The position numbers were made by a program, and so were the translations under genes. Below the pieces are notes generated by a model. The model was not told where the DNA came from and ran no database searches. It was given only the letters and a program-made list of their open reading frames with translations. 5,074 nucleotides of DNA from Prevotellaceae bacterium (GTDB lineage: Bacteria; Bacteroidota; Bacteroidia; Bacteroidales; UBA932), in contig JAIRMK010000065.1 of assembly GCA_031258755.1 (NCBI GenBank), positions 1 through 5,074 of the forward strand, given 5' to 3'. This document shows, piece after piece, positions 1 through 4,969 of the stretch. Position 1 is the first letter of the stretch. Each line of letters opens with the position of its first letter.

Positions 1-168
1 CCGGCGATAACCGTCGCCAACCCGGTGCAGCGGCGCACGACGCCGGGAGAAGGCAAGGGCATCGGGCTGGCCAACCTCGCCGAGCGCTACCGCCTGAAAT
101 GGCAACAGGACATCACCATCTGCTGTACGGACGACATATTCAGCGTAACCATTCCCCTGAAGAAATGA
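1..168 (+). CDS. LytS/YehU-type sensor histidine kinase, C-terminal fragment (5' end outside window)
   Basis: This is the last 55 residues of a sensor histidine kinase that would phosphorylate the response regulator encoded next to it. The open frame runs from base 1 to a TGA at 166-168. Residues 16-30 read GEGKGIGLANLAERY, the G2-box region of the HATPase_c ATP-binding domain in the form typical of LytS/YehU (His_kinase-linked) enzymes, where the G-x-G-I-G-L core is followed by an N-x-x-x-R helix. The upstream ITVAN stretch fits the strand before the ATP lid, and the tail SVTIPLKK is the final beta strand. The stop overlaps the regulator start as ATGA, which indicates translational coupling and one operon. 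The family normally has several membrane helices and a His_kinase domain upstream; neither is visible here, so the stimulus cannot be inferred. Confidence 0.88.
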   Translation, partial: PAITVANPVQRRTTPGEGKGIGLANLAERYRLKWQQDITICCTDDIFSVTIPLKK

Positions 169-929
169 TAAAAGCGGTGATTATAGAAGACGAAGAAGTG
201 GCGGCGCAAGCGTTGGCGTTGCTGCTCGAAGAATTGTATCCCGACATTACCGTGCTGGCCACGCTGCAATCGGTGGAAGAAAGCGTGGAATGGCTACAGG
301 CGCACGCTGCGCCCGACCTGCTGTTCATGGACATTCACCTGTCGGACGACTCGTCGTTTTCTATCTTCGACAGCGTTCCGGTAACCTGTCCCGTTATCTT
401 CACCACCGCCTACGACAAGTACGCGCTGCAGGCGTTTGAGGTCAACAGCATCGACTATTTGCTGAAGCCCATTCATCCGAACGCTTTGCGGCGCGCTGTG
501 GAGAAGTATCGGAACCTGTCGGGTGCAAAGGGCATTGACAGCAGTGCGCTCTCGGCGCTCTTTGAGCGCATTCGCAAGGAGACGGCGGTGTATAAATCCT
601 GCCTGCTGGTGTCCGACAGGGACAAGCTGATACCGCTGGCCGTAAAAGACATTGCTTATATTTACATCGACATAAAGGCAGTGGTGGCCGTCACATACGA
701 CAGGCGCCGTCATTACCTTACGCCGTCGTTAGACGAGTTGATGGAACAACTGGAGCCGGCGGCTTTTTACCGCGCCAACCGGCAATATATTGTGGCGCGT
801 GCTGCCGTAAAGGACGTCAGCATGTGGTTCGGCAATAAACTGGCGGTAAATCTCACCGTGCCCGTTCCGGTGAAAATCTATGTGAGCAAAGCCCGTGCAA
901 AGGAATTTAAAGAGTGGCTGATGAAGTGA
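165..929 (+). CDS. LytTR-family response regulator
   Basis: This is a cytoplasmic DNA-binding response regulator of 254 residues, the LytR/AlgR type, and presumed partner of the overlapping kinase. The receiver domain is about residues 1-120. It has the acidic pocket E8-D9, phospho-acceptor D56 in DLLFMDIHL, the conserved T80 in VIFTTAYDKYALQAFE, and K101 in DYLLKPI. A linker leads to a LytTR DNA-binding domain at about 145-250, with the signature FYRANRQYIVARAAVKDV (201-218) and a terminal SKARAKEFKEWL helix common in Bacteroidota regulators. I chose the ATG at 165 because MIKAVIIEDE begins exactly with receiver strand beta-1 and overlaps the kinase stop as ATGA. The ATG at 99 would add 22 residues encoded inside the kinase C-terminus. 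The target genes cannot be told from this window. The 3' end faces the RNA ligase gene with 8 nt between them and no obvious terminator. Confidence 0.95.
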   Translation: MIKAVIIEDEEVAAQALALLLEELYPDITVLATLQSVEESVEWLQAHAAPDLLFMDIHLSDDSSFSIFDSVPVTCPVIFTTAYDKYALQAFEVNSIDYLLKPIHPNALRRAVEKYRNLSGAKGIDSSALSALFERIRKETAVYKSCLLVSDRDKLIPLAVKDIAYIYIDIKAVVAVTYDRRRHYLTPSLDELMEQLEPAAFYRANRQYIVARAAVKDVSMWFGNKLAVNLTVPVPVKIYVSKARAKEFKEWLMK

Positions 930-937
930 GGAGGAAT

Positions 938-1957
938 TTATGCGTTATACACGCCCTTAATCAAGTCGGTGGCCTGTTTGTTGACATGCCGGTTCAGGAT
1001 TTTCTGTTCGCTTTTTTCCAGCAGGGCATAATTGCTCGCATGTTCTTTCAGGTAATCCTCTAAAATATCTTTGCTGAAAAGCCCTATCAGCTTGCCCGTG
1101 TCTTTCGGTATCGACACCTGCCCGATTTTGCTTATTACGTTGTTCAGCCTGTTCTCCGTCACATACGCCGCTGTCAGCGCCAGCTGACTGTTGAGTGCTT
1201 CGCTGTATGTGGGCGCTACAAACAAAGCCGGTTGCCGTTTCTTCACCGCTTTCTTTTCGGCAAATTTGTTGTTCTTGCTTTTCAGCACCAGCCGTGAGCC
1301 GTTACTGAGAAATGTCGGCTCAACCGGACGGATGACGACGCCCTCGCAAATGTTATCCTTGACAGGCGGCAGTCCCAGCCATCCGGCAATACGGCTCGGA
1401 AAATCGTTCGGATATGCCAAGCACTCGTCCAGCGTACCCTGAAACAACGTCTTGGCATACAAAAGGCCTCCTTCCTCAAAGAATATATTTGTTTCGCCTA
1501 CGGAAAAATATCTTCTGCTATCCGTCCCGGCGACGTAAATGTCAAATCCGTAAAACTCGTGCACCGGGCAATAGTACACGCCTTTCTGAATATTCAGCAC
1601 GGTCGAAAAGTTCTTCACGTCCGGGTGTGGATACTTGCCGCCGAACATTTCGCCGTAAACCAATATACTTTCCGTATCCGTATATTTCGCCTTTATCCGT
1701 TGAAACAGGCGGATGATGCGCTCCCGGTAGCGTTCGAGCAATTCCTCGTAATCATAAAACGCCTCTCCGGGTTCAATCACCCCCGTCCGTTTGGCAAATT
1801 GTACGGTTTGGCCGTCGGTGACAAAGCTGCAATTCGCTCCATGCACCTTTTCCTGTACCACATAGGGCAGCAAATCAAGATGCTCGGACCTGATTTTATC
1901 CAGAAACTCCTTGTCGTAAGTATTCTCTATGGAACTGTATTTTTTGAATGTCAACAT
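938..1957 (-). CDS. RNA ligase, T4 Rnl2 family
   Basis: This is a 339-residue ATP-dependent RNA ligase, expected to join 3'-OH and 5'-phosphate RNA ends through enzyme-AMP and AppRNA intermediates. The covalent nucleotidyltransferase motifs are present in order: motif I EKVHGAN with lysine K37, AKRTG with R57, motif III YGE with E103, motif IIIa FYGFDIYV (135-142), motif IV CEGVVIRP with E205, and motif V LVLKSKNNKFAEKK with K226 and K228. The N-terminus FKKYSSIENTY and the C-terminal stretch AYVTENRLNNVISKIG (264-279) closely resemble phage T4 Rnl2 as I recall it. The length also matches T4 Rnl2 (334), so the Rnl2-specific C-terminal domain needed for efficient RNA adenylylation and sealing appears intact. 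The gene stands alone, divergent from infC and convergent with the response regulator. No kinase/phosphatase, HEN1 methyltransferase or nuclease partner is visible. The biological role in bacteria is not settled; RNA repair is an inference. Confidence 0.93.
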   Translation of the reverse strand: MLTFKKYSSIENTYDKEFLDKIRSEHLDLLPYVVQEKVHGANCSFVTDGQTVQFAKRTGVIEPGEAFYDYEELLERYRERIIRLFQRIKAKYTDTESILVYGEMFGGKYPHPDVKNFSTVLNIQKGVYYCPVHEFYGFDIYVAGTDSRRYFSVGETNIFFEEGGLLYAKTLFQGTLDECLAYPNDFPSRIAGWLGLPPVKDNICEGVVIRPVEPTFLSNGSRLVLKSKNNKFAEKKAVKKRQPALFVAPTYSEALNSQLALTAAYVTENRLNNVISKIGQVSIPKDTGKLIGLFSKDILEDYLKEHASNYALLEKSEQKILNRHVNKQATDLIKGVYNA

Positions 1958-1979
1958 CCCTGTGCTTTATTTTCTGCCG

Positions 1980-2014
1980 CAAAGTTACCCAACTTTTTTA
2001 TTTTTCCTGTAAAA
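1980..2014 (-). promoter_or_regulatory. Candidate Bacteroidota-type promoter for the RNA ligase gene
   Basis: On the minus strand, TAACTTTG (1987 to 1980) is an exact match to the Bacteroidota -7 element TAnnTTTG. A TTTT at 2014-2011, 23 nt upstream, is a three-of-four match to the -33 element TTTG. Transcription would begin around 1973-1976, giving a leader of only about 15-20 nt before the ATG at 1957. There is no strong Shine-Dalgarno in that leader. The -7 match is clear; the -33 match is weak. Confidence 0.5.
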
Positions 2015-2044
2015 TTTTTGCTGTTTATAAAAAAAATTCCGAAC

Positions 2045-2080
2045 TTCGCACCCTAAAATGTAAAAATTATTATAGATTTA
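2045..2080 (+). promoter_or_regulatory. Weak candidate promoter for infC-rpmI-rplT
   Basis: TAGATTTA at 2073-2080 differs from the -7 consensus TAnnTTTG in one base, and TTCG at 2045-2048 is an imperfect -33 element with a 24-nt spacer. If used, transcription would start only a few bases before the AGGAGG at 2091. The 1958-2105 intergenic region is AT-rich and must contain the infC promoter unless it lies further upstream within the ligase gene, since the ligase is on the opposite strand. This assignment is tentative; TATTTTTC at 1999-2006 is another one-mismatch candidate. Confidence 0.2.
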
Positions 2081-2090
2081 TTCACTAAAC

Positions 2091-2108
2091 AGGAGGAACC
2101 AAACTATA
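2091..2108 (+). promoter_or_regulatory. Strong Shine-Dalgarno and non-canonical AUA start of infC
   Basis: AGGAGG at 2091-2096 is followed after 9 nt by ATA at 2106-2108, in frame with IF3. No ATG, GTG, TTG or CTG occurs in this frame between the upstream stop TAG (2073-2075) and the GTG at 2250, which falls inside the conserved N-domain. The ribosome binding site therefore decides the start. Non-AUG starts of infC (AUU in E. coli) are known to let IF3 repress its own translation. None of rpmI, rplT, the DUF2520 gene or the ligase has a comparable SD. Confidence 0.82.
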
Positions 2109-2747
2109 GTAGCACCTTATAGACCGCCGCGTCCGGTATTCAGGCCGGGCAATAATGCTAACAACAACAGTAGCAATAACAGGGCTGCAAAGTCACGGCA
2201 GTTTGAGAAAAAGGATGCCGAATACCGTATCAATACTGAAATCAGAGGTGTGACGAGTGTTCGTGTTGTCGGTGACAATGTGCCTAAATCGGGTACGGTT
2301 TATCCTGTAACGGAAGCCTTGAAAATGGCGCGGGACATGGAGCTCGATTTGGTTGAAATTTCGCCGAATGTTGACCCTCCTGTATGTAAAATTGTGGAGT
2401 ACCAGAAATTCCTTTACCAACAGCGCAAAAAAGCGAAGGAGATGAAGTCGAATGCGCAAAAGGTGGTGATTAAGGAAATACGGTTCGGCCCGAATACCGA
2501 CGAGCATGATTATCAGTTTAAGCTGAAACATGCGCAGAGTTTTTTGAGTGAAGGCGCCAAAGTGAAGTCGTATGTGTTCTTTAAGGGGCGTTCCATTATG
2601 TTTTCGGAACAGGGCGAAAAACTCCTGTTGCGCTTCGCGGTTGACCTTGAAGAATACGGTAAGGCCGAGCAGTTGCCCAAGTTAGAGGGCAAGCGTATGA
2701 TTATGATGATTGCCCCCGTGAAAAAAAATAAATTAAGTAGTAATTAA
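2106..2747 (+). CDS. infC: Translation initiation factor IF-3
   Basis: IF3 binds the 30S subunit, prevents premature 50S joining and checks the start codon and initiator tRNA. With the AUA start the protein has 213 residues. Residues 2-40 are an N-terminal extension rich in Pro/Arg (VAPYRPPRPVFRPG) and then Asn/Ser. The IF3 N-domain begins at RINTEIRGVTSVRVVGDN (41-58) and contains DLVEISPN (81-88) and PPVCKIVEY (91-99). A Lys-rich linker helix follows, then the C-domain with KEIRFGP (123-129), HDYQFKLKHA and YVFFKGRSIMF (156-166), ending in EGKRMIMMIAP. Starting at GTG 2250 would give 165 residues but cut off the conserved RIN motif and strand 1, so I reject it. The gene is followed after 12 nt by rpmI and then rplT, the classic ribosomal block. 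thrS, which often precedes infC, is absent here. Autoregulation through the AUA codon is inferred from the known E. coli mechanism. Confidence 0.95.
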   Translation: MVAPYRPPRPVFRPGNNANNNSSNNRAAKSRQFEKKDAEYRINTEIRGVTSVRVVGDNVPKSGTVYPVTEALKMARDMELDLVEISPNVDPPVCKIVEYQKFLYQQRKKAKEMKSNAQKVVIKEIRFGPNTDEHDYQFKLKHAQSFLSEGAKVKSYVFFKGRSIMFSEQGEKLLLRFAVDLEEYGKAEQLPKLEGKRMIMMIAPVKKNKLSSN

Positions 2748-2759
2748 AATAGAATAAAA

Positions 2760-2954
2760 ATGCCTAAAATTAAAACGAACTCCGGTGCCAAAAAGCGGTT
2801 TCAGCTTACCGGATCGGGAAAAGTAAAGCGCAAACATGCGTATAAACGTCATATTTTGACAAAAAAGACAATCAAACAAAAGCGCAACCTCACGTATGCC
2901 ACTACGGTGGATAAAGCCGATGAGAAACGCATCAAAGATTTATTAGTCGCTTAA
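2760..2954 (+). CDS. rpmI: 50S ribosomal protein bL35
   Basis: This is a 64-residue basic protein of the large ribosomal subunit, of the usual family length. It begins MPKIKTNSGAKKRF, the hallmark bL35 N-terminus, followed by GSGKVKRKHAYKRHIL and a C-terminus rich in Lys and Asp (DEKRIKDLLV). The start codon lies 12 nt after the infC stop, so the two genes are almost certainly co-transcribed. The region before the ATG is A-rich (AGAATAAAA) with no Shine-Dalgarno, as is common for Bacteroidota genes. In other bacteria this gene is co-regulated by L20 binding to the mRNA. Confidence 0.97.
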   Translation: MPKIKTNSGAKKRFQLTGSGKVKRKHAYKRHILTKKTIKQKRNLTYATTVDKADEKRIKDLLVA

Positions 2955-2975
2955 TTTTTTTATTAACCAGAATGT

Positions 2976-3007
2976 TCAGCAAAAAGAGCCCGCGTGCGGG
3001 ACGCTGA
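2976..3007 (+). promoter_or_regulatory. Hairpin in the rpmI-rplT gap, candidate L20 autoregulatory element
   Basis: An outer stem TCAGC (2976-2980) pairs with GCTGA (3003-3007). An inner stem GCCCG (2988-2992) pairs with CGGG-a-C (2997-3002, one bulged A), closing a CGTG loop. The two stems are separated by an asymmetric purine-rich internal loop (2981-2987). No T-run follows, so it is not an intrinsic terminator. It lies in the 73-nt gap directly upstream of rplT, where L20-binding mRNA structures mimicking 23S rRNA act in other bacteria. The structure is seen; the L20 role is inference. Confidence 0.4.
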
Positions 3008-3027
3008 CTTTCGCAAAACAACATTTT

Positions 3028-3372
3028 ATGTCTCGTTCTACTAATGCGGTTGCATCACGCGCCCGCCGCAAAAAAATCCTCAAATTTACCAAAGGTAACT
3101 TTCTGGCCCGCGCCAACGTGTGGACGGTAGCCAAAAACACTTACGAAAAAGGTCTCACCTACGCTTACCGCGATCGTAAAGTTAAAAAACGCACATTCCG
3201 CGCCCTGTGGATACAACGTATCAACGCCGCCGTACGCGCCTACGGAATGACGTATTCCGAATTTATGGGCAAGGTGGCGAAAAACAACATTGCGCTTAAC
3301 CGCAAGGTGCTGGCCGATTTGGCCATGAACCACCCTAAGGCTTTCGAAGCAGTGGTAAAATCCTTGAAATAA
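3028..3372 (+). CDS. rplT: 50S ribosomal protein bL20
   Basis: This is a 114-residue rRNA-binding protein needed early in 50S assembly, of normal family length. The N-terminal arm MSRSTNAVASRARRKKILK corresponds to the bL20 arm threading into 23S rRNA. It is followed by the diagnostic KGNFLARANVWTVAKNTYEK, AYRDRKVKKRTFRALWIQRI and NAAVRAYGMTYSEFM segments, and the C-terminal globular part NRKVLADLAMNHPKAFEAVV. It is the last gene of the infC-rpmI-rplT unit. The start ATG has no SD; a 73-nt gap with a hairpin separates it from rpmI, which may allow separate translational control. A clear intrinsic terminator begins 65 nt after the stop. Confidence 0.97.
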   Translation: MSRSTNAVASRARRKKILKFTKGNFLARANVWTVAKNTYEKGLTYAYRDRKVKKRTFRALWIQRINAAVRAYGMTYSEFMGKVAKNNIALNRKVLADLAMNHPKAFEAVVKSLK

Positions 3373-3383
3373 AGGCGTACATG

Positions 3384-3417
3384 GGAACTCGGCTCAGGGC
3401 TGAATGAACCAGTTTCC
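3384..3417 (+). other. Imperfect hairpin in the rplT 3' untranslated region
   Basis: GGAACT (3384-3389) pairs with AGTTTCC (3411-3417, one bulged T). GGCTCA (3391-3396) pairs with TGAACC (3405-3410) with one mismatch, leaving an 8-nt loop. It sits between the rplT stop and the terminator. The 9-base word GCTGAATGA occurs twice nearby (3399-3407 and 3422-3430). The function is unknown; mRNA stability or a 3'-end-derived RNA are possibilities. Confidence 0.35.
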
Positions 3418-3437
3418 TGATGCTGAATGACGACTTG

Positions 3438-3468
3438 AATACGGAATACTCATTCCGTATTTTTTTTT
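3438..3468 (+). terminator. Intrinsic terminator of the infC-rpmI-rplT operon
   Basis: AATACGGAAT (3438-3447) and ATTCCGTATT (3452-3461) form a perfect 10-bp stem around an ACTC loop, and the T-run extends to 3468. On the opposite strand the stem is followed by CAAGTC rather than T's, so it acts mainly on the plus-strand operon. Confidence 0.93.
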
Positions 3469-3548
3469 CGCAAAAATCAATATCACTTGCCATATAACAG
3501 CGCTCCCGCTGCAAGGCCGCCATAGAACGGACATATCCATATTTATGT

Positions 3549-3950
3549 TTATGCTTCATCATTTTCTTCTTTAACACCGTCAGTTTTCTCCGAAGGCGCG
3601 GCATAGAAAAACATTTTTAGAAAAAAACGCACCATCCGGTTGGTGAAAATATATTTGCGCAACGACAGTACGATGACGGTTAAACAAACAATAAATCCGC
3701 CGGTGATAAACATGGCGACTGCCGGCGAATGGAGCGCCCGGCTCAACCAGCAGGTAAATCCGGCCATTATGAACAGGAACGCGCACATGAACAATAGCAT
3801 GCCCATGACAACGCTGAACAGCAAACTGGAAAAGGAGGAGAAGTGCTCAACCGCCTGTAGTTTCAGCGCCTCAAATCGCAAATTGATATATTCCCTCACA
3901 TCGGCAAACAGCCGTTCCAACTGCGACATTTTATCTTCTGTATCCATCAT
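3549..3950 (-). CDS. Phage holin family / YqjE-like (holin superfamily III) membrane protein
   Basis: This is a 133-residue inner-membrane protein of unknown molecular function. It has an amphipathic, charged N-terminus (MSQLERLFADVREYINLRFEALKLQ split over about residues 8-32), then two hydrophobic segments at about 41-70 and 77-97 separated by a short loop, and a basic then acidic cytoplasmic tail ending EENDEA. This layout is that of the YqjE/Actinobacterial Holin-X-like family, often annotated as phage holin although not part of a phage. It lies 2 nt after the YtxH-domain gene on the same strand, a pairing common in Bacteroidota and likely linked to envelope or general stress. The first ATG is at 3950; ATG at 3947 or residue M8 (about 3929) are alternative starts. 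The family assignment rests on layout and context more than on sharp motifs. Confidence 0.75.
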   Translation of the reverse strand: MMDTEDKMSQLERLFADVREYINLRFEALKLQAVEHFSSFSSLLFSVVMGMLLFMCAFLFIMAGFTCWLSRALHSPAVAMFITGGFIVCLTVIVLSLRKYIFTNRMVRFFLKMFFYAAPSEKTDGVKEENDEA

Positions 3951-3952
3951 TG

Positions 3953-4162
3953 TTATGCTTTATTGCCGGCCGGCGCTTCTTTTTTTCCGGGATGAATGGC
4001 ATGGTCTATTTTATGACTCAGTTTGTCAAACTCCTTGCTGAACAGGTCGGCTATGGCTTGACGCGCCTCCGCCCCCTTTTCGGTAGTAAACAGTAAAGTC
4101 GCCGCTGCACCTATGGCCGCGCCGCTTAAAAAGACAATTAAAGTTGAGGTTGAAGTTTTCAT
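3953..4162 (-). CDS. YtxH domain-containing small membrane protein
   Basis: This is a 69-residue protein with a single N-terminal hydrophobic, glycine/alanine-rich segment (LIVFLSGAAIGAAATLLF, residues 8-25). It is followed by TTEKGAEARQAI, which fits the YtxH pattern of a membrane anchor then T/P-x-x-G-x-x-x-R. The rest is an amphipathic helix (DLFSKEFDKLSHKIDHAI) and a Lys/Ala-rich tail. YtxH proteins are associated with general stress in Firmicutes and are widespread, uncharacterised small proteins in Bacteroidota. The gene is the first of a two-gene operon with the holin-like gene (2-nt gap) and is divergent from the DUF2520 gene, with only 30 nt between the two starts, so their promoters must overlap. 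I see no good -7 element on this strand. Confidence 0.8.
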   Translation of the reverse strand: MKTSTSTLIVFLSGAAIGAAATLLFTTEKGAEARQAIADLFSKEFDKLSHKIDHAIHPGKKEAPAGNKA

Positions 4163-4185
4163 ATTCGTATTTTTTTGTACATTTG
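4156..4185 (+). promoter_or_regulatory. Candidate Bacteroidota-type promoter for the DUF2520-kdsC operon
   Basis: TACATTTG at 4178-4185 matches the -7 consensus TAnnTTTG exactly. TTTT at 4156-4159, 18 nt upstream, is a near match to the -33 TTTG. The gene's ATG is at 4193, only 7 nt after the -7 box, which predicts a leaderless or almost leaderless transcript. The -33 part overlaps the first codons of the divergent YtxH gene. Confidence 0.55.
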
Positions 4186-4192
4186 TATCTTC

Positions 4193-4969
4193 ATGGAAAC
4201 AATTTCATTTATCGGTAGCGGACATGTCGCAACTCACCTTGCCAAGTCCTTTTTTGCCTGTGGCTATGTGGTGGTTGACATTTACAGCCGCACGCCCGAA
4301 CATGCCCGACAGCTTGCCGCACAAGTCAACGCCCACACTGCCCGTCACACCTCCTCCCTGCGCCCGGCCGACGTGTACATCATAGCCGTTAATGACCACG
4401 CCATACCGCAGGTGGCGCAACAATTGCCGCTCATGCAAAGCCTCGTATTACACACTGCCGGCCCGGTGGACATGTCGGCGCTTCAAAAATTCCCGAACCA
4501 CGGCGTACTTTACCCGCTGCAAACCTTAAACCGTGCTCGTGAAACGGACTTTCGCACCGTGCCTTTCTTTATAGAAGCAAATATACGAAAAAATTATAAT
4601 ATCATTCGCCGGTTGGCAAAATCTTTGTCGGAAAACGTGAGCGAACTTAATTCTGAAAGCCGTGCCCGCCTGCATCTGGCGGCGGTATTCGCCGGTAATT
4701 TTGTGAACAGCCTGTTGGGCGTGGCCTGCGACCTTGCAGGCGAGCAATTTAAATACCTGAAACCCTTAGTGGAGGAAACGGTGAAAAAGGCGTTTGCGGG
4801 CAGTCATCCGGCGGAGGTGCAAACCGGGCCGGCGCGGCGCGGCGACGAAACCAGCATCAATAAACATATAAAATCATTATCTTTGCATCCCGAATGGCAA
4901 ACCATTTATCGTTTGCTTACCGAGAACATTATAAAACAAGCAGCACATGCAGCACAAACCCGATTATAA
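4193..4969 (+). CDS. Rossmann-like and DUF2520 domain-containing protein
   Basis: This is a 258-residue cytoplasmic protein of the Rossmann-like/DUF2520 family, often labelled an NADP-dependent oxidoreductase by similarity to F420- or ProC/6PGDH-like folds; the true substrate is unknown. The dinucleotide-binding motif is at the extreme N-terminus (ISFIGSGHVATHLA, residues 4-17), with further Rossmann strands at VYIIAVNDHAI (61-71) and SLVLHTAG (83-90). YPLQTL (107-112) follows, then the helical DUF2520 part with AAVFAGNFVN (163-172) and QTGPARRGD (210-218), a conserved family signature. I chose ATG 4193 over an in-frame TTG at 4175 because the motif starts directly after it and the -7 element would lie inside the longer version. 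The gene overlaps the downstream KdsC-like gene by 23 nt, a pairing I recall from other Bacteroidota genomes. Confidence 0.9.
   Translation: METISFIGSGHVATHLAKSFFACGYVVVDIYSRTPEHARQLAAQVNAHTARHTSSLRPADVYIIAVNDHAIPQVAQQLPLMQSLVLHTAGPVDMSALQKFPNHGVLYPLQTLNRARETDFRTVPFFIEANIRKNYNIIRRLAKSLSENVSELNSESRARLHLAAVFAGNFVNSLLGVACDLAGEQFKYLKPLVEETVKKAFAGSHPAEVQTGPARRGDETSINKHIKSLSLHPEWQTIYRLLTENIIKQAAHAAQTRL

Noticed and set aside
929..960. AGGAGG at 929-934 followed after 5 nt by an ATG at 940 opening a 6-codon frame.
   Set aside because: The frame ends at TAA 958-960 and is antisense to the end of the RNA ligase gene. The purine-rich run overlaps the response regulator stop and is most likely chance.
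1191..2056. Plus-strand open frames at 1191-1442, 1414-1716 and 1559-2056.
   Set aside because: They are antisense to the RNA ligase gene, whose motifs are complete, and their translations show no recognisable domain.
2250..2747. IF3 starting at GTG 2250 (165 residues).
   Set aside because: It removes the conserved RINTEIRG segment and has no ribosome binding site, while the frame continues in good coding sequence up to an AUA with a perfect SD.
2949..2967. T-rich run and short inverted repeat TTAAT/ATTAA just after rpmI as a terminator.
   Set aside because: There is no GC-rich stem before the T's, and rplT is expected to be co-transcribed.
3498..3511. CAGCG-CTCC-CGCTG hairpin as terminator for the minus-strand holin-like operon.
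   Set aside because: The 5-bp stem is good, but on the minus strand it is followed by TTATATGG rather than a T-run, so termination is not convincing. Otherwise 3469-3548 shows nothing clear.
3549..4162. Holin-like gene as part of a prophage or lysis module.
   Set aside because: No endolysin, phage structural gene, integrase or attachment site is nearby. The YtxH plus holin-superfamily-III pair is an ordinary chromosomal set in Bacteroidota.
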